A stretch of DNA of 64,000 nucleotides from Acanthosepion lycidas (taxonomy: Eukaryota > Mollusca > Cephalopoda > Sepiida > Sepiidae), in assembly GCA_963932145.1 (NCBI GenBank), contig OZ010590.1:50095612-50159611 (forward strand), in the 5' to 3' direction. The position numbers and the translations under genes were made by a program. Shown piece by piece: positions 1 to 13,102 of this stretch (position 1 is the stretch's first letter; every line of letters starts with the position of its first letter). Under the pieces are notes generated by a model. That model searched no databases. It was not told the DNA's origin and saw nothing but the letters and a program-made list of their open reading frames with translations.

Positions 1-1330
1 TTTTTCATTTTTTTTCCCTTCATCTGATGAATTTTATCGCCAAAGTAATGTTCCGGGCCCTCGTCATTTGCTTCCTTAATTACCCTGATTGTTAAACGAT
101 TGCCGCCATAAATTCTCAAAATGTTCACAGGTTTTTTTGTTTTGTTTTTTTTTTTTTCACTGGTATAAAATTAGATTTTTTTTTAAATTTAAAAATCAAC
201 AATTCAAGGCGGGAATTCTGTATCAATTTATTTTCTTTTAATTTGTTTGTTTATTAAGTAGTTACGATTTTGATACACGAATTCGTTTCTCTAACGAAAA
301 AAAACAATGTTCGTGTTGAAGTTGACCCTAGATTTTTTTTTTTTTTTTTTTTTTTTTAAATAAGTATCAAATTGTTTTGCATAAAGTTATTTCCTCAGCC
401 TTAGGCAAGTCTTTCATAATTGTAATATTCTTCCAGATATAGCAGTAACTTTACATTACTTAACTTCCATAAGTCCTAAAAAATTAAACTTTTAAAAGAG
501 AACTTTTTAACTGTTTAAATAGAAATTATAATTTTTCTATGTAAAGAACTAAATGCTCCCTAAACGCTATAACTCAATCTTTGATTTGAAACTAAATCCA
601 ATAAAGAAAATATTTATTTCAAAAATTCTTTCAGGAAAAATCTTAAATTGGCCGATCTATTTTTATAGACATGGAAAAAAAAATGAAAGCAGATTCATTA
701 ATCGTATCGGTTCACTCAAATAATTCGTATTTTATAAACTCGATTTTTTATACTGAACACATTTAGTTTATTGTATTAGTTCCACCAATATCTTTTACTT
801 TTGAGAAAATCAGTCAAAACAAAACTCTTAAAATTCACTTTATTTTTACGAATAAATAATCATTCTCCAAATTCAGATCCGCTTCATTTTGACTTGGAAT
901 TTTGGAAACTGAAATTATATTTAAAATAAATCTTAGTTTTACAAGATAAAATTAATTTGAAATCTCAAATATATTTTAAATTTATATTTACATATTGCTA
1001 TAAAGTGGAAAGAAACTAGCCATAAAAAAAAAAGAAAAAAAAGTACAATTGTCGTTAATAATGAGAAGTGAAATTATTCCGTCCGATTTGAACTCTTACA
1101 ATGAATGTAGAAAAACATAAATAAACTGTATTTCCTGATTCTTTTTATTTTTGTTTAATAGTTTCGCAGTAATAGTTGCATAAAAATGTAAACGTGTGTA
1201 AATCTCCCTAATTGTGTCTGCTATAAAATAGGCGTTTTATTTGGATCCCTTTTCCTTTCTGTTCTTTCAAGGATGAAACGGTGCCGTTTGAAATTGTAAG
1301 ATTAGTGGCGCCGAGTTCGGCAAAATAGCC
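1..1330. other. AT-rich noncoding stretch
   Basis: No coding region, RNA gene or recognisable repeat family is visible. The sequence is strongly AT-rich with several poly(T)/poly(A) runs, for example near 340-357 and 1024-1042. Confidence 0.6.
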
Positions 1331-1354
1331 ATGGGGTGGCTGAATTCTTTTCTT

Positions 1355-2076
<722 letters not shown>

Positions 2077-2099
2077 ATTCATTCATTCAAAATCATTGC

Positions 2100-2945
2100 A
2101 TGTGAAAACTAGGGCTAAAACAACAGGATTTACCCAATACAATGACAATTTAATTATAGTTCTTTTTTTTTTTTTTTAATTATTTCTATTTCAATTTATC
2201 TTTTTTTTCCGTTTTTAGAAGATGGTAGAAGAAAAGTTTTATTCAAAAAACCGCGCCAATTTCCGTCCAAGATACTTTTTGAATTTACTTTGTAAAATTT
2301 CATATTCTTGTAAAATGATATTAATGTCAGAAATCTCTTACACTGTTTAATAGTAGCAAATGTTAAACATGGAAAAATTTCATTAATATTACCAAGAGCC
2401 ACTCATCAAGACTGTTTCGTTTTGCCTGTTTCGCTGTTCACTTGTGCTTATTGTTATTAAGTTCAGTTGGGTTGGTCTGAAAAGAAAAAAAAAACATTGT
2501 ACAGTAGCTCTACGAATGTAACTGTGGTTGAGTTTTTTTTTTTTTTTTTTCAAATCCTACTGTCTTTATGAAATGCTTACCTCCTCACCAACCGAATTTG
2601 TGCTGGGAGTGAAGCTACACAAATCTGACATGCTGTAGTGTATACTTTTAATGTTTTTTTCCCTCATTAAAACCATAATACATTTTGTTGAGGTACCTGC
2701 GATGTTTGACAAGCTTGTTTAGCATGTAATTGATACTGTACTGAACTCATCAATAGATTGATTGATTTTTTACGACTTATCAACCCTTTTTGGGTTATTT
2801 AAAGGCGAAACTTTTTTTTTTTTTTTTTTGGATCTTAATTTTTTGGCTCGTGAATATTGTATTCTCAATTGTTTATTTTATTTTTTTAAGAATAAAATAT
2901 TCTTTACTGTTACAAGTTATATTATTTAGTTAATAACTTGTATAA
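2100..2945. other. AT-rich noncoding stretch
   Basis: Nothing recognisable apart from several poly(T) runs (2162-2177, 2535-2550, 2812-2829). Confidence 0.5.
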
Positions 2946-2949
2946 AAGA

Positions 2950-3040
2950 GGTGGAGTAATACCTTTGACTGGAATTCGAACTCGGCTCTGCAATTTCTAA
3001 TTCAGAGCCTCTGTCCATTACACTATTTGCACACCCACGC
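2950..3040 (-). repeat. tRNA-derived SINE head
   Basis: Read on the minus strand, this contains a tRNA-like B box (GAGTTCGAATTCC) about 40 bases downstream of a plausible A-box region (TAATGGACAGAGG), the spacing expected of a tRNA-like pol III promoter. It resembles the heads of the family A SINEs elsewhere in the window, but no long body follows, so it is probably truncated or a different family. Confidence 0.5.
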
Positions 3041-3565
3041 ACTTCAGTAGATCTCTCATCAGCCTGGGCACAAGTTCACATTAAACTCGCCTTTGTAAAT
3101 ATTTTAAGGAAAAAAGATACCTCTGCCCATTTAGAAAATAATGATTTGTCACGAACTGTTTTCCGTCTGGACTGGTTAAGTTTGGCATCTACTTGTAATA
3201 TTTTCAAAGAGATAGACATTTATCTAAATATATATTTATATCTTCACCAATATTCCCACAACCAAGTGCCTCTTGAAATGTCCGTAGTGTTTTTATTGTT
3301 ATTATTAACTTCCATCCTATTGTAACTGATTGAGGAAAGCTAAAATTCCAATTTCTCCTGAACAATGTATCCCTGAAAGTATCAAATATTTCAACGTGAA
3401 TAATCTTTAGTTTAAAAAAATATATAGTGTGTGGAGAAACTGGTGAGAAGGGAGATAACTTGTTTTTTTTTTTTTTTCTTTTTATGTGTGTATAAAAGCC
3501 ATGACAGCCATTTTTTTTTCTCCTCCCTTGAGCACTTTGTTGTTGTTGTTGTCCAACCAGTTTTG

Positions 3566-3600
<35 letters not shown>

Positions 3601-4925
3601 TTATTGACTTTTCAGTCTTTCTTCCGTTATTGTTGTCTGTGTGGCCAGTCAATGTGGCCATGGCCACCATTTGTTGCTGTTGACAACCGTTACCATGGCA
3701 ACTGGTTGATCTCTACTTAATCGTTATTTATTTCAAATTTATTAAAACGAAAAAAAAAAACAACAAAAATGTGCATTTCGATAATTTATTCATCACAGTT
3801 CTATAAAAAAACATAAAATAAAATTCAAATATATTCCGTCTTCTTTTTTTTCTTTCTTTTTTTATTTTTAATTGTATATTTTTAAATTTTTTTTTTTTCT
3901 ATTTTATGAGCAACTTTTAATCTGGTGCATTATAGTTGCATCTGTCATAAGATTTTGTTTTGATAAGAAAAAGGCCCAAATAATTATCACTATCGTCTCT
4001 GGCCAGAAAGTGGCTAAGACCAAAACAAAATGTGGCCTCAGAGTTGCACACCGGAAATACATGCAGTGACACTTACCCATACGCGATATAATACTACAAC
4101 TATCCTGATATTATGCAATTGTTTCCCTAAGAGTTCGAACTCGTTACTACTAGTCGGATGCAGCAAACAAAAATAACTTTCATCCCAGTACCCTCATAAT
4201 GAAAAGTTGCCGCCACTGATCACTCCGATCGTCAAGATAAATTAATTAATTTAACTATTTAAGACAGTTAAATAATTAAGACAATGGAAGAAATAAACAG
4301 TAAACCATATCGTAAACAGGGAACAAGGGATAAGCATCCTCTCCCGTTGACTAAACATGAAAAGGCTATAGACGAACCCATCTACTCCTATTAACCTGTT
4401 TACAGCACAGAAGGCTGCCTGCTTTTATAGAGACATCATCTTTAGGAAGATTGCCGAATAAGGCTTTCAAAACCCTTTCAGAATAAGAGGGAATTAGTAA
4501 ATTATTAAAAACTTTCTGAAAGTTACCGCAGCAGGGGAAATCAAAGGAGTATTAACATAAAATTAGATCGCTTAAAATGAATAAAAATTTAAAGTTTAAA
4601 TATAAACACATTCACACATTTAGTTTACACTGGATATCGGAATAAAGAGTTCGTCGTCAAATGGGCCACTTATTCTTACTATTATCATAATTTCTGTGTA
4701 AATGATGAATAACAGAAATAAATACGAAAAGAATATTTGTGTATGTATATATATATATATCTGACACGAACTCCGGGGTTGATGAGACAGACGACCGATA
4801 TCTTCGTCTGCCGTAATAGGCTATTCTCCATATGAGATTATTTTACATTTTGTTGTGTTTATATATATAGAGAGAATGAGAGAAATAAAGATATATATTT
4901 TTATATATATATATATATATATTTT
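3041..4925. other. AT-rich noncoding stretch
   Basis: No supportable gene. It contains poly(T) at 3567-3599 and a short TA tract at 4748-4760. Short open frames here are compositionally biased and match no family I know. Confidence 0.5.
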
Positions 4926-4927
4926 TA

Positions 4928-5472
4928 AGCTTAGCGCCCCGAGCAAGGCATGAAGCCAATAGGTTGCAGAAGATTTGTAGCAAGAGCAGATAGGAGTGAT
5001 AGAAGAAAAGAATGAACGGAAGGATAGTGTGTGGATCAAGGTAACTGGAGATGTCGATTGACATTACATTTGAATAGTTGGAGATTATAGCTATCAGGGA
5101 AACAGTAATTGGGAAGGGTGTTCCAGAGGTGCGAGGTGTTCATTGGAGTAGAAGAGACGGCTACATTTTAAAGTTTCTACAGTGTAAGGTGAGAGCGGGA
5201 TGCCAGCCTCGTAAGGCGCTTGTATTCATGGAGACTGGGGACCAGGGAAAGCAGTTCATCGGAGCAATTGCCATGGAAGTATTTGTAGAAGAAACAGAGA
5301 GAGACGACGGCGCGTCTGTGAGATAGTGGCTGCAGGCGAGACGCCAGATCAGGGCCAATCACATTACATATCCGTCTCTGGATCTTGTCAAGAGCTCCGA
5401 GGTAAACAGAAGGTGCCCCAGACCATATATGGCAGCAATACTCCATATAAGAAGAATATTGGAGAAAATGTA
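4928..5472 (-). pseudogene. Non-LTR retrotransposon 3' fragment (jockey/CR1-like RT C-terminus)
   Basis: Minus-strand translation gives the conserved region after the RT domain of a jockey/CR1-like LINE: CCHIWSGAPSVYLGALDKIQ, then GPDLASRLQPLSHRRAV and FYKYFHGNCSDELLSLVP, followed by frame-shifted remnants of the terminal segment (LQLFKCNVNRH-like). An open stretch of about 99 codons covers 5177-5476. The RT catalytic core and endonuclease are absent, so the copy is 5'-truncated. The 3' end, a TGCTCGGGGCGC-like motif followed by A/TA-rich sequence near 4925, parallels the ends of the LINE copies at 8.7 and 50.1 kb. A foldback repeat begins exactly at the 5' break. The copy is dead. Confidence 0.8.
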
Positions 5473-5473
5473 T

Positions 5474-5612
5474 CACAAAGTGGAGGAAAGTTTTCTTGTG
5501 ATTAGAACTTCATAGGACTAAATTTGTTATGTGATGCACCAACAACAAATTTAGCCCGATGAAGTTGCAAAGGTCAATACGCGTCACAAGTAAACTTTTT
5601 CCACTTTGTCAC
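5474..5612. mobile_element. Foldback element at LINE truncation point
   Basis: An imperfect palindrome: CACAAAGTGG at the left end mirrors CCACTTTGTC at the right, and ACTAAATTTGTT mirrors AACAAATTTAG in the centre around 5530-5550. It has no coding capacity. It looks like a small MITE or snap-back insertion. A related arm (CAAAGTGGAAAAAAGTTTC) is present near 63370. Confidence 0.55.
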
Positions 5613-5619
5613 ATGCGCG

Positions 5620-5636
<17 letters not shown>

Positions 5637-5680
<44 letters not shown>
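5637..5680. repeat. (TA)n microsatellite
   Basis: A dinucleotide tract immediately upstream of a family A SINE. Confidence 0.9.
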
Positions 5681-5681
<1 letters not shown>

Positions 5682-6068
5682 GAGTAATGGATAGCGGCTT
5701 GGATTGAGGAATCGGAGAGCCGAGTTCGAATTCCAGTCGAATCCATTACATTCACTTACGTGCTGATAACCTTGGGAAAGGGATGAATCCTCTTCTTCTC
5801 CCTCCAGCTATGGGTAAAATAGGACAGACTGGGTTCTATAGCCTTGGATGGCCACTGGTCTAGGAGAAGGACAACTCTGAATTCAAAATTCGTTTGGGGA
5901 GCTTGTGGCACTTAGTGCACCAGGTCTCTGTATTCGGCCCTTCAAAAAGTGTGGCTGGTCCTGCTCGAAACCTTCACCACTATAATCAAATCTCATGTGC
6001 TGCTGTCGGTTTCCTGGGAACTGATCAGCTTGACCTTCATACGTCGAATTTGATGGGAGAGTCGACTA
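5682..6068 (+). mobile_element. tRNA-derived SINE, family A, copy 1
   Basis: The head carries an A-box-like TAGCGGCTTGG and a B-box-like GAGTTCGAATTCC. The body is shared with copies at 35888, 52131 and 63494 (minus), and the 3' end is CTTCATACGTCGAA followed by a TGGGAGAGTC element and a TA tract. Length is about 390 bp. The extreme 5' end (GGCAYGGTGG in the better copies) is missing. The tail resembles the 3' end of the RTE-like LINE at 47.9 kb, suggesting mobilisation by that LINE. Confidence 0.85.
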
Positions 6069-6329
6069 TATATATATATATGCCCAATTTTATTATTGTT
6101 AAAAATGTTTGAATAGTAAAAATAAGGAGAAAATCGTCTACCCAAAAAACATTTGTCAAAAATAAACAAAAACGGAATAAACGTTATGATCTGAAACGCT
6201 TTTCTTAAAAATGCAAAATTTAAAAAGTTATTAGGATTGCTTGTATGATTATCGTGGAATTTTACCACCCAGTACGACACCCACTTTTGGCAGTAGAACA
6301 ACCTGAAGCAGACCACCAATAACAAGTGA

Positions 6330-8795
6330 AGGGTTTAGCGAAAATTCAATTCTTCTGTTGCTCAGTCTCTCGATCAAATAGTGTATTTCCCTACTCGTTC
6401 TCGTGATAAATCTGATCGACACTCTTCGTTACTTGATTTTTGTTTTCATGACATCCTCCCCCTAGCTCCCAACTCTGTCCTCTGAGTAATTCGCATCACG
6501 CTGCAGTATCTGATGATATTTATTATGGATCGTCTATAAGACAGGAACATGATATTCACACGACTTCTATCTGTTACCAGCGTACTGATTGGGATTCATT
6601 TTGTAACTTTCTTCGAGTCACCCTTTGGATTGATATTCTTAATCTTCCTATTGAAAATTGTGCGACAGAGCTTTCTTCTTGGGTTAAAACCGGCAGTGAC
6701 GCTTTTGCACTTTCTCAGCAATACCATGTAAAAAGAGATTGGTCTTAACACAGAGCGGCCTCTTTAACCGCTGTAGCCTCAACTTTTCCCGACTGATAGT
6801 TTCAAACGCAACTCTTTATATTTGCTCGTAATAATTCCTAACGTGCCCTCAAAGAAGGTAAGTTTTTGTTTGTTGATATAGCCTCTAACGAAGTTTGGTT
6901 CTCGTGAATATTGGTGTCTCTGTAATAGATTAAATAAAAAATAAGAATAACCCTTCTATTCCTCCTCTCTTCATTCAATTTGAGGCGTTAACATCTGTTG
7001 ATAAAGCAGCTTTTGCTCTTAAATCCTCTTCAAATTCTACCCTTGACTCATTTGACTTTCCACTTAAAACTGAACTTCTATTTAGGGATATACAAATAAC
7101 CCTGTCTATGGTTTCTGCTATCATCTCTAAACTGGATCCTCGCAAATCACGTGCACTTGATGTTTTTCCTGCAATAGTCCTTAAGTAATGTGTTTCTGAA
7201 TTGGTTCCTGTTCTCTCTACACTCGATAATAAATGCTTTGACGTTTCTTGCTTTACTGTTTGTTGGAAAGCCTCTTCTGTAGCTCCAGTTTTTAAGGATT
7301 CAGGCGGATCGTGTGATCCTTCTAACTACTGGCCTATTAGCTTGCTTTTTGGTAAAGTATTAGACGCTCTAATCAACTGTGAATTGGTTAAGCATCTCAT
7401 CTCGTAAGGTCTTCTTTCAGATGAGCATGATGGCTTTCGTTTCTCTAAGCCCACTGATGATGTATTAGGTTTGTGCAAAAATAATGACGTAATAATGTCG
7501 TTTTTTGACGTATTTTTTAACGTCAAAAAACGACATTATTACGTCATTATTTTTTGCACCGACATAATATTAACGATTATTACCGGAAGTGTCTGCCAGA
7601 GCTTTAATTAATGGTGAAGCTCTAGATGTTGCTTCGGACACCTCGAAAGCGTTCGACAAGATTTGGAATCAAGATCTTCACAAGTTGAGAAGTAATGGTA
7701 TTTCTGGACGAATTTTTGAATTGATTCAGTTTTTCTTATCAAATCGCAAAACGAAAGGTGTCTTGAACGGCCACCCTTCTAGATAATTTTTTTTACTAAT
7801 GCAGATGTCCCCAATGGCTCTACACTTGGACCTATTGTTTTTAACATTAATAAATGACAGTCCTGATGTCATCAGTTCTCAATTCAGTATGTATTATGAT
7901 GACACAACTATTTACTCCTGTCTTAATAGTAAGTCTGATAGTTTCGGTACGATTAAATTGGCAGCTGATCTAAAAATGACCTACAATCTGTTGTTAACCG
8001 AGGCAAAGAATGGCTTGTTAATATTAATCCCCTCCAAATTGAAACTGCTCTCTTTCGTCTAAAAGAACCCTTTTGCCTTCCATCAGTATGGTTTATGCTA
8101 AACTCCAGGAGAGTGGCACACTATGCCTTTTGGGTCTGATATGAAGTGGAAAGATTATATTGAATCAATTTCTAGGTCTGCTGATATAAAAGTCGGTTTA
8201 CTGTGTCGTACTAGGCAATATTTCTCGTCTGACACACACATAAGTCTACAATTCGTCATTGCTTTCAATATTGTTGTCATATCTAGTCTTGTTTCTGCTC
8301 TGTCTTAGAGATTCTTGATAAATTCCGAAGAAGAGTCAGCAATGTTATTAGCCCTAACCTGGCATCTCGGCTTTTCCATAGCCGTAACGTAGCTTCTTTG
8401 TGTATTTTCTATAAATACTTTCATTCTAATTATTCTGATGCACTTTCCCCGATGGTACCTAGACTTTATAAATTTAAGCATAGTCTGATAATTTTATAGC
8501 TGAAATGGCTAGATGTAACCGTAAGTTCTATGCTAACAGTTTCTTCTCTCGTACTTCTTACTCGTGCAACTCCCTTCCGAATTTTTTGCTTCCCAGTCAA
8601 CTTTGATCTTCAAAAATTTAAATGCAATGTCAATCGTTATCGTCTATCTTCTTAAGTCCTGATGTTTTTATTTGTCTTTTATTGATCTCACTTCTTAATA
8701 GTGTTTTTTCTCATGCTCTCTGACACTCAGTAATCTCCTTGCGTCTTAGTGGCTTTATTGCCTTGCTTTGGGTGAAATGATTAAAAAAAACAAAA
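6330..8795 (+). pseudogene. Decayed jockey/CR1-like LINE with MITE insertion
   Basis: Frame-shifted translation on the plus strand follows one LINE polyprotein in order. The endonuclease-to-RT linker comes first (VFPYSFS-like and YQRTDWDSFCNFLRVTLW near 6400-6640). RT blocks follow: KLDPRKSRALD and DPSNYWPISLL near 7130-7350, then ASDTSKAFDKIWNQDL at 7640 and YYDDTTIYSCLNSKSD at 7895, the YxDD region with the usual alanine replaced by aspartate. The post-RT region (MKWKDYIESISRSA near 8145) and the terminal region to 8670 complete it. Many stops and frameshifts kill it, and a mariner MITE sits inside the RT at 7465-7567. The 3' end (TTGCTTTGGGTGAAATGATT plus A-rich) matches the other copies. 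The upstream ORF and 5' UTR are absent. Confidence 0.85.
7465..7567. mobile_element. Mariner MITE copy 1, nested in LINE
   Basis: A near-perfect palindrome with ends TTAGGTTTGTGCAAAAATAA and a mirrored GCACCGACATAA, flanked by TA target duplications at 7463-7464 and 7568-7569. It interrupts the RT frame of the surrounding LINE and so inserted later. It has two terminal substitutions relative to the other copies and may be older. Confidence 0.9.
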
Positions 8796-9286
8796 TATAT
8801 ATATATATCAAATGCGTTCAGAAGTTACGCCAATGTTTAAAATGCACAGAGCCGTTCCACCTTGAACAAAAATTCGAAATCTGGATTTTATTTCTTTAAT
8901 TGAGCTTAAACACAGACCAATGAAAATATCCAACTATCACAACCACAAAGCAGATGCGTTTTGCGAATTTTAACCTAAAAACTGGAAAAATAAGTTTTTC
9001 AATTTTTTTTTTTTTTTTTATCGGCTTCTCTTTTTCACAAGACACAAACGTATTTTTCTTTATCGTAATTCCGTACCGAAAAGAAGAAACAAATTGTTCG
9101 TTGTTGGTTCTTTTAGTCTTAACATTATACTAAATTGAAGGCTAGGGAATTATTATCCTCATAAAGAGTCTTTCTACATAATCATTGTGATTTCTCATCT
9201 TCAGAATGAATTCTCGCTTTTGAGCATGCCCATCTCCTCAGGACCATTTGTGTCTCTTCAACACCCACAGAACCAAACGTGATTTA
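8796..9286. other. AT-rich noncoding stretch
   Basis: No recognisable feature apart from a short TA tract at its start and a poly(T) run near 9004-9019. Confidence 0.5.
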
Positions 9287-9640
9287 TAATGCAATAGCCG
9301 AATGGTTAGGGCGTTCGCATTCTGACCATGAGACCCGCGGTCGAACCTCTCCATGGTCGATTTGTCAAGAAGACGATTTCCTCATTTTATCGGACTGGCG
9401 TAGTCTATCCCAGCGTGCAGCACATTTGGAAAGTGTCTGAAAACCATAGCTATTGTGAGTGAAATTGGATAGAGGAAACGCTTGGGGGCCGTCGATAGCT
9501 GTTCTAGCACGAAGTCACAAGTCATTGTAGTTGAGGGCTTTGTTCAAATTGTTGATCACGCTAGATAACACTCTCTTTCCCAGAAACTGTAACTAAGGTC
9601 CCAGCATAGTTGCAGGATAAACTACAGGTGAGCTCTGTGG
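9287..9640 (+). mobile_element. tRNA-derived SINE-like repeat (family C)
   Basis: The head reads like a tRNA: A box TAGCCGAATGGTTAGGGCG and B box GCGGTCGAACCTC, 33-36 bases apart. A non-coding body of about 280 bp follows. There is only one copy in the window, so the 3' boundary is approximate. It is not a functional tRNA, since I see no matching acceptor stem downstream of the T-arm. The assignment rests on the two promoter boxes. Confidence 0.55.
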
Positions 9641-10611
9641 GTGTTGAATAAACACAAATGCGCCTGAGCAAACGTCTGCAATAGAGATTGGCTAGCCACC
9701 CTTGTAGACGGATATCCTGGAATACGAGTGGCCAGCTATACTATACTTTTCTCCGTAAACCTTTATTTGCCCACCAAGGTCACATATTGTTTTGATTTCT
9801 CCTTCTACTAATAATTGTAGCCAAACACGACTGTCCTGCTATTTAACCCATACTTGGTGGGAGTCTTAAAAAACAATCCATGTGAACTTCAGTTAGATTC
9901 GGCAAGCGTCAGCAATTATCTTTAAAATGAACCATTTGCATTTTTAACTTTCTTTTAAGTATCTTCGAAATGCTTTATACCTTTTGAAAAACCCTTTTTT
10001 TACAAATAAATTCAAAGCAAATCCTCACGCCGTAGTACAAGTTGAATTCCTCTGCTAGCAAAGCTGTTTGTCGCCATAACTTTGTAAATATGAACACTTT
10101 TAATGCGGTTAAACAGTTTTTAATAAATTTTGTCGAAACCATTGCTATGCTTCTGTTCATTGACACTTTGACTAAAATTGTGCTCTCAAGGGCGAAACTA
10201 ATGATCAATGGCTGACGAAATCACAGTTCCTAAAAGGTAATTTGATGATCAATCAAATCTATTTATAATCAGTTTTGTGCCAGGTGGTTGTTACAGTTTA
10301 TAAATCAGATATCCACATAAATTGGAATCTTTTTAGTGCAGAAGGTGGATCCCCAGTACTTAGGTAACCCTAAATCGACTGAGATTGTTAAATGCAAAAG
10401 TCTACAAAAATGTCTACAGAAATACATTATCGGGGGTGAAGCCTCTGCTACCCCTGATGAAACATTGGAGCGGCGATAGTGTTATCTAGTGGTTTCACAG
10501 TGGAGGCTTGTATTTGTACTAAGTCGGTCCTAAAATAGCTTCGACGTACAAAACGTTAGGAACTTGATATAATAGGTAATGACGCAGTAATCTAGTTGGG
10601 GTGGCTGATAT
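9641..10611. other. Unassigned intergenic sequence
   Basis: No coding region or repeat family recognised. A 77-codon minus-strand open frame at 9975-10208 lacks recognisable motifs and is not claimed as a gene. Confidence 0.4.
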
Positions 10612-10975
10612 TTTAATATCCGACTAACGGTCGTCCGACGTCGACTGACTGACCAACTCGATATTTAGTCACTCCCCCCCACGAGGGCATCATGTGGCAC
10701 AAGGCCAGTTTAACGTGGGATCCCCGAGCCCGTGGGCTCGGCCAAAAATATGCCCATTGAACCCGTATAAACGGATTCAGGGTCGTTTTACCTCCCCGAA
10801 AGAGAATCCGCCCTTCGGCGTAGCCTCTTTCGGGTTCCTCCCCGCCCGAAGGCAGAGAGTTCAACCGATCAGCCAGTCGACTGACTGACTGACCAACTCT
10901 CTGCCGACTGCTACTACTATTCCTACTTATTATAGGTGGGAGAGTCTATTAACTATAGAATAGGGTGTGTTCCAG
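10612..10975 (+). repeat. Repeat X, copy 1 (partial)
   Basis: GC-richer than its surroundings. It shares blocks with 50186-50865, 51085-51275 and 54010-54620 (minus): an ACCCGTATAAACGG block, CCCGCCCGAAG, TTCAACCG.TCAGCC, and the 3' block TTATTATAGGTGGGAGAGTC at 10929-10948. The downstream segment encoding the peptide in other copies is missing. The family is unidentified. Confidence 0.7.
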
Positions 10976-11142
10976 TATAACAGAGGACAACCATAAGTTC
11001 TAAAAACAAAAGTATTTTTTCTGCTTCTTACCAGCAGAAAAAATCAATCTTAATTTGGCTCGCATTTTATAAAAGTTGCGTTAGTGCGGGAAAATATTGA
11101 TTTTTACTTGAGTGCGACTTACACAGACCGAATTTCACTGGC

Positions 11143-11394
11143 ATGACAGGCGATTCTCGTTATGTTTGTTCTTGTCAGAGGGGTTTGATGTGTAAAGCCA
11201 TTTTTATAAGCGAAACACTCAGCGGTGAAAACAAGCGGGTTAGGCAAGGAATGTTTAAACAGAATCCATTTGAATATTTGCGTAAAGGGCACTTGATTGT
11301 CGTGATGACCGGAAAAGGTAGAAATACAACCGGTTATTTATCGAGATTATCAAATGAACCGATAATAATGAAGGCAGATCGCTTACAGGATTAG
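11143..11394 (+). other. Unidentified 83-codon open frame
   Basis: An ATG-initiated frame encodes a basic, non-repetitive peptide (MTGDSRYVCSCQRG at the start; RKGHLIVVMTGKGRNTTGYL in the middle). The composition is more protein-like than most short frames here. I recognise no domain, see no splice-site context that demands an exon, and find no second copy. It may be a chance frame or a piece of an unidentified mobile element. Confidence 0.15.
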
Positions 11395-11399
11395 GAACA

Positions 11400-12120
11400 C
11401 GTGATTTCTCCTCAAGTTTCATTATTTCAGCCTCTTTTTAAATAAGTTACTCCATATCTATCTATATATCTGTCAATCTATCTATTTTTTTTTTCAAACT
11501 TACATACATATAGAATTATCTACGGTTTAATACAAGAGAAATTTGCGTTTGGACAAACGTTCTAACTCTCTTGTATTGCACAGAAAAGATGCTGACCATA
11601 ACTTTGATTTTATTAATGCCACTCTAAAATAGAACATAATTCGTTGGGGAGAAAATACTTTGAAAATACTTAGTAATAACATTATAACCAACTATAAACA
11701 CACGCCTAAAACATTACATCGCCATCTTTCTTTGAATCCATTCTTCAAGAATCAAACATATATCTAATACAAAGAATACGTATATAAAAACAGTCCCAGA
11801 TTAAAGTGGAATGCGAACCCACTTCGCCTTGCTGACCGCACAAAAGTGAAAACATTTGTACTAGACAGACACACATACATAATTAGGAATACACATTACC
11901 ATAGGCCCCATATACATATAGAATTATCTATGGTTTTAATGCACGTGATATGTAAATGACCAATGAGAATCGACCTAAACAAAATTGAAAATACCAAAGT
12001 TCTGTCATTTTGTCTGCTTTCTCTCAAGTTCTGATGACGCTTTAATAAAAGTAAAACATGTTAGATTCATAAACGTCTCCTATTTGTTCATTATCTTATC
12101 ATCCAGTCGGATTTCGATCC
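11400..12120. other. Unassigned sequence with duplicated motif
   Basis: Contains two copies of CATATAGAATTATCTA (near 11507 and 11917), suggesting the remnant of a repeat. No gene is recognised. A hammerhead-like relic lies at 12031-12062. Confidence 0.4.
12025..12068 (+). ncRNA. Hammerhead ribozyme-like relic
   Basis: CTGATGA (12031-12037) is followed by a hairpin with stem CTTT/AAAG, then AAAA where an intact ribozyme has GAAA, then the palindrome ACATGT in the helix III position. The layout matches the other hammerhead motifs in this window, but the altered G and weak helix I suggest loss of activity. Confidence 0.3.
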
Positions 12121-12125
12121 AATTC

Positions 12126-12127
12126 TG

Positions 12128-12181
<54 letters not shown>

Positions 12182-12711
12182 TCATATCTATCTATCTATC
12201 TTGGTCTATTTCTTTCTTTCTATCTATCTTGGTCTATTTCTTTTTTCTTTCTATCTATCTATCTTGATCTATTTTTATCTATTTATCTATCTATCTATCT
12301 AGCTAGCTATCTTGATCTATTCATATCTATCTATCTTGATCTATCCATATCTATCTATCCATCTATCTATCTAGATCTATTCATATCTATCTATCTTGGT
12401 CTATTTCTTTCTTTCTATCTATCTTGGTCTATTTCTTTCTTTCTATCTATCTATCTATCTTGATCTATCTATCTATTTATCTATCTATCTAGCTAGCTAG
12501 CTATCTTGATCTATTCATATCTATCTATCTTGATCTATCCATCTATCTATCTAGATCTATTCATATCTATCTATCTATCTTGGTCTATTTCTTTCTTTCT
12601 ATCTATCTTGGTCTATTTCTATCTAGCTAGCTAGCTAGCTAGCTAGCTAGCTTGATCTATTCATATCTATCTATCTTGATCTATTCATATCTATCTATCT
12701 TGATCTATTCA

Positions 12712-12755
<44 letters not shown>

Positions 12756-12823
12756 AAGATCTATTCATATCCATCTATCTTGGTCTATTTCTTTCTTTCT
12801 ATCTATCTATCTTGATCTTTTCA

Positions 12824-12862
<39 letters not shown>

Positions 12863-12873
12863 ATTGATCTATT

Positions 12874-12914
<41 letters not shown>

Positions 12915-13049
12915 ATTGATCTATTTCTATCTATCTATCTATCTATCTATATATCTATCTATCTATCTATCTTGATCTATTCATATCTATCTATCTTGGT
13001 CTATTTCTTTGTATCTATCTATCTATCTATCTATCTATATTGATCTATT

Positions 13050-13100
<51 letters not shown>

Positions 13101-13102
13101 CA
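12126..13102. repeat. (TCTA)n microsatellite, interrupted
   Basis: A compound tetranucleotide array with repeated interruptions (TTGATCTATT, TTGGTCTATTTCTTTC, (TAGC)n), giving local higher-order periodicity. Open frames across it (Tyr/Leu/Ser/Ile repeats) are artefacts. Confidence 0.95.

Noticed and set aside
9287..9360. Functional tRNA gene at the family C head
   Set aside because: A and B boxes are good, but the 3' acceptor strand is missing and a SINE-like body follows.
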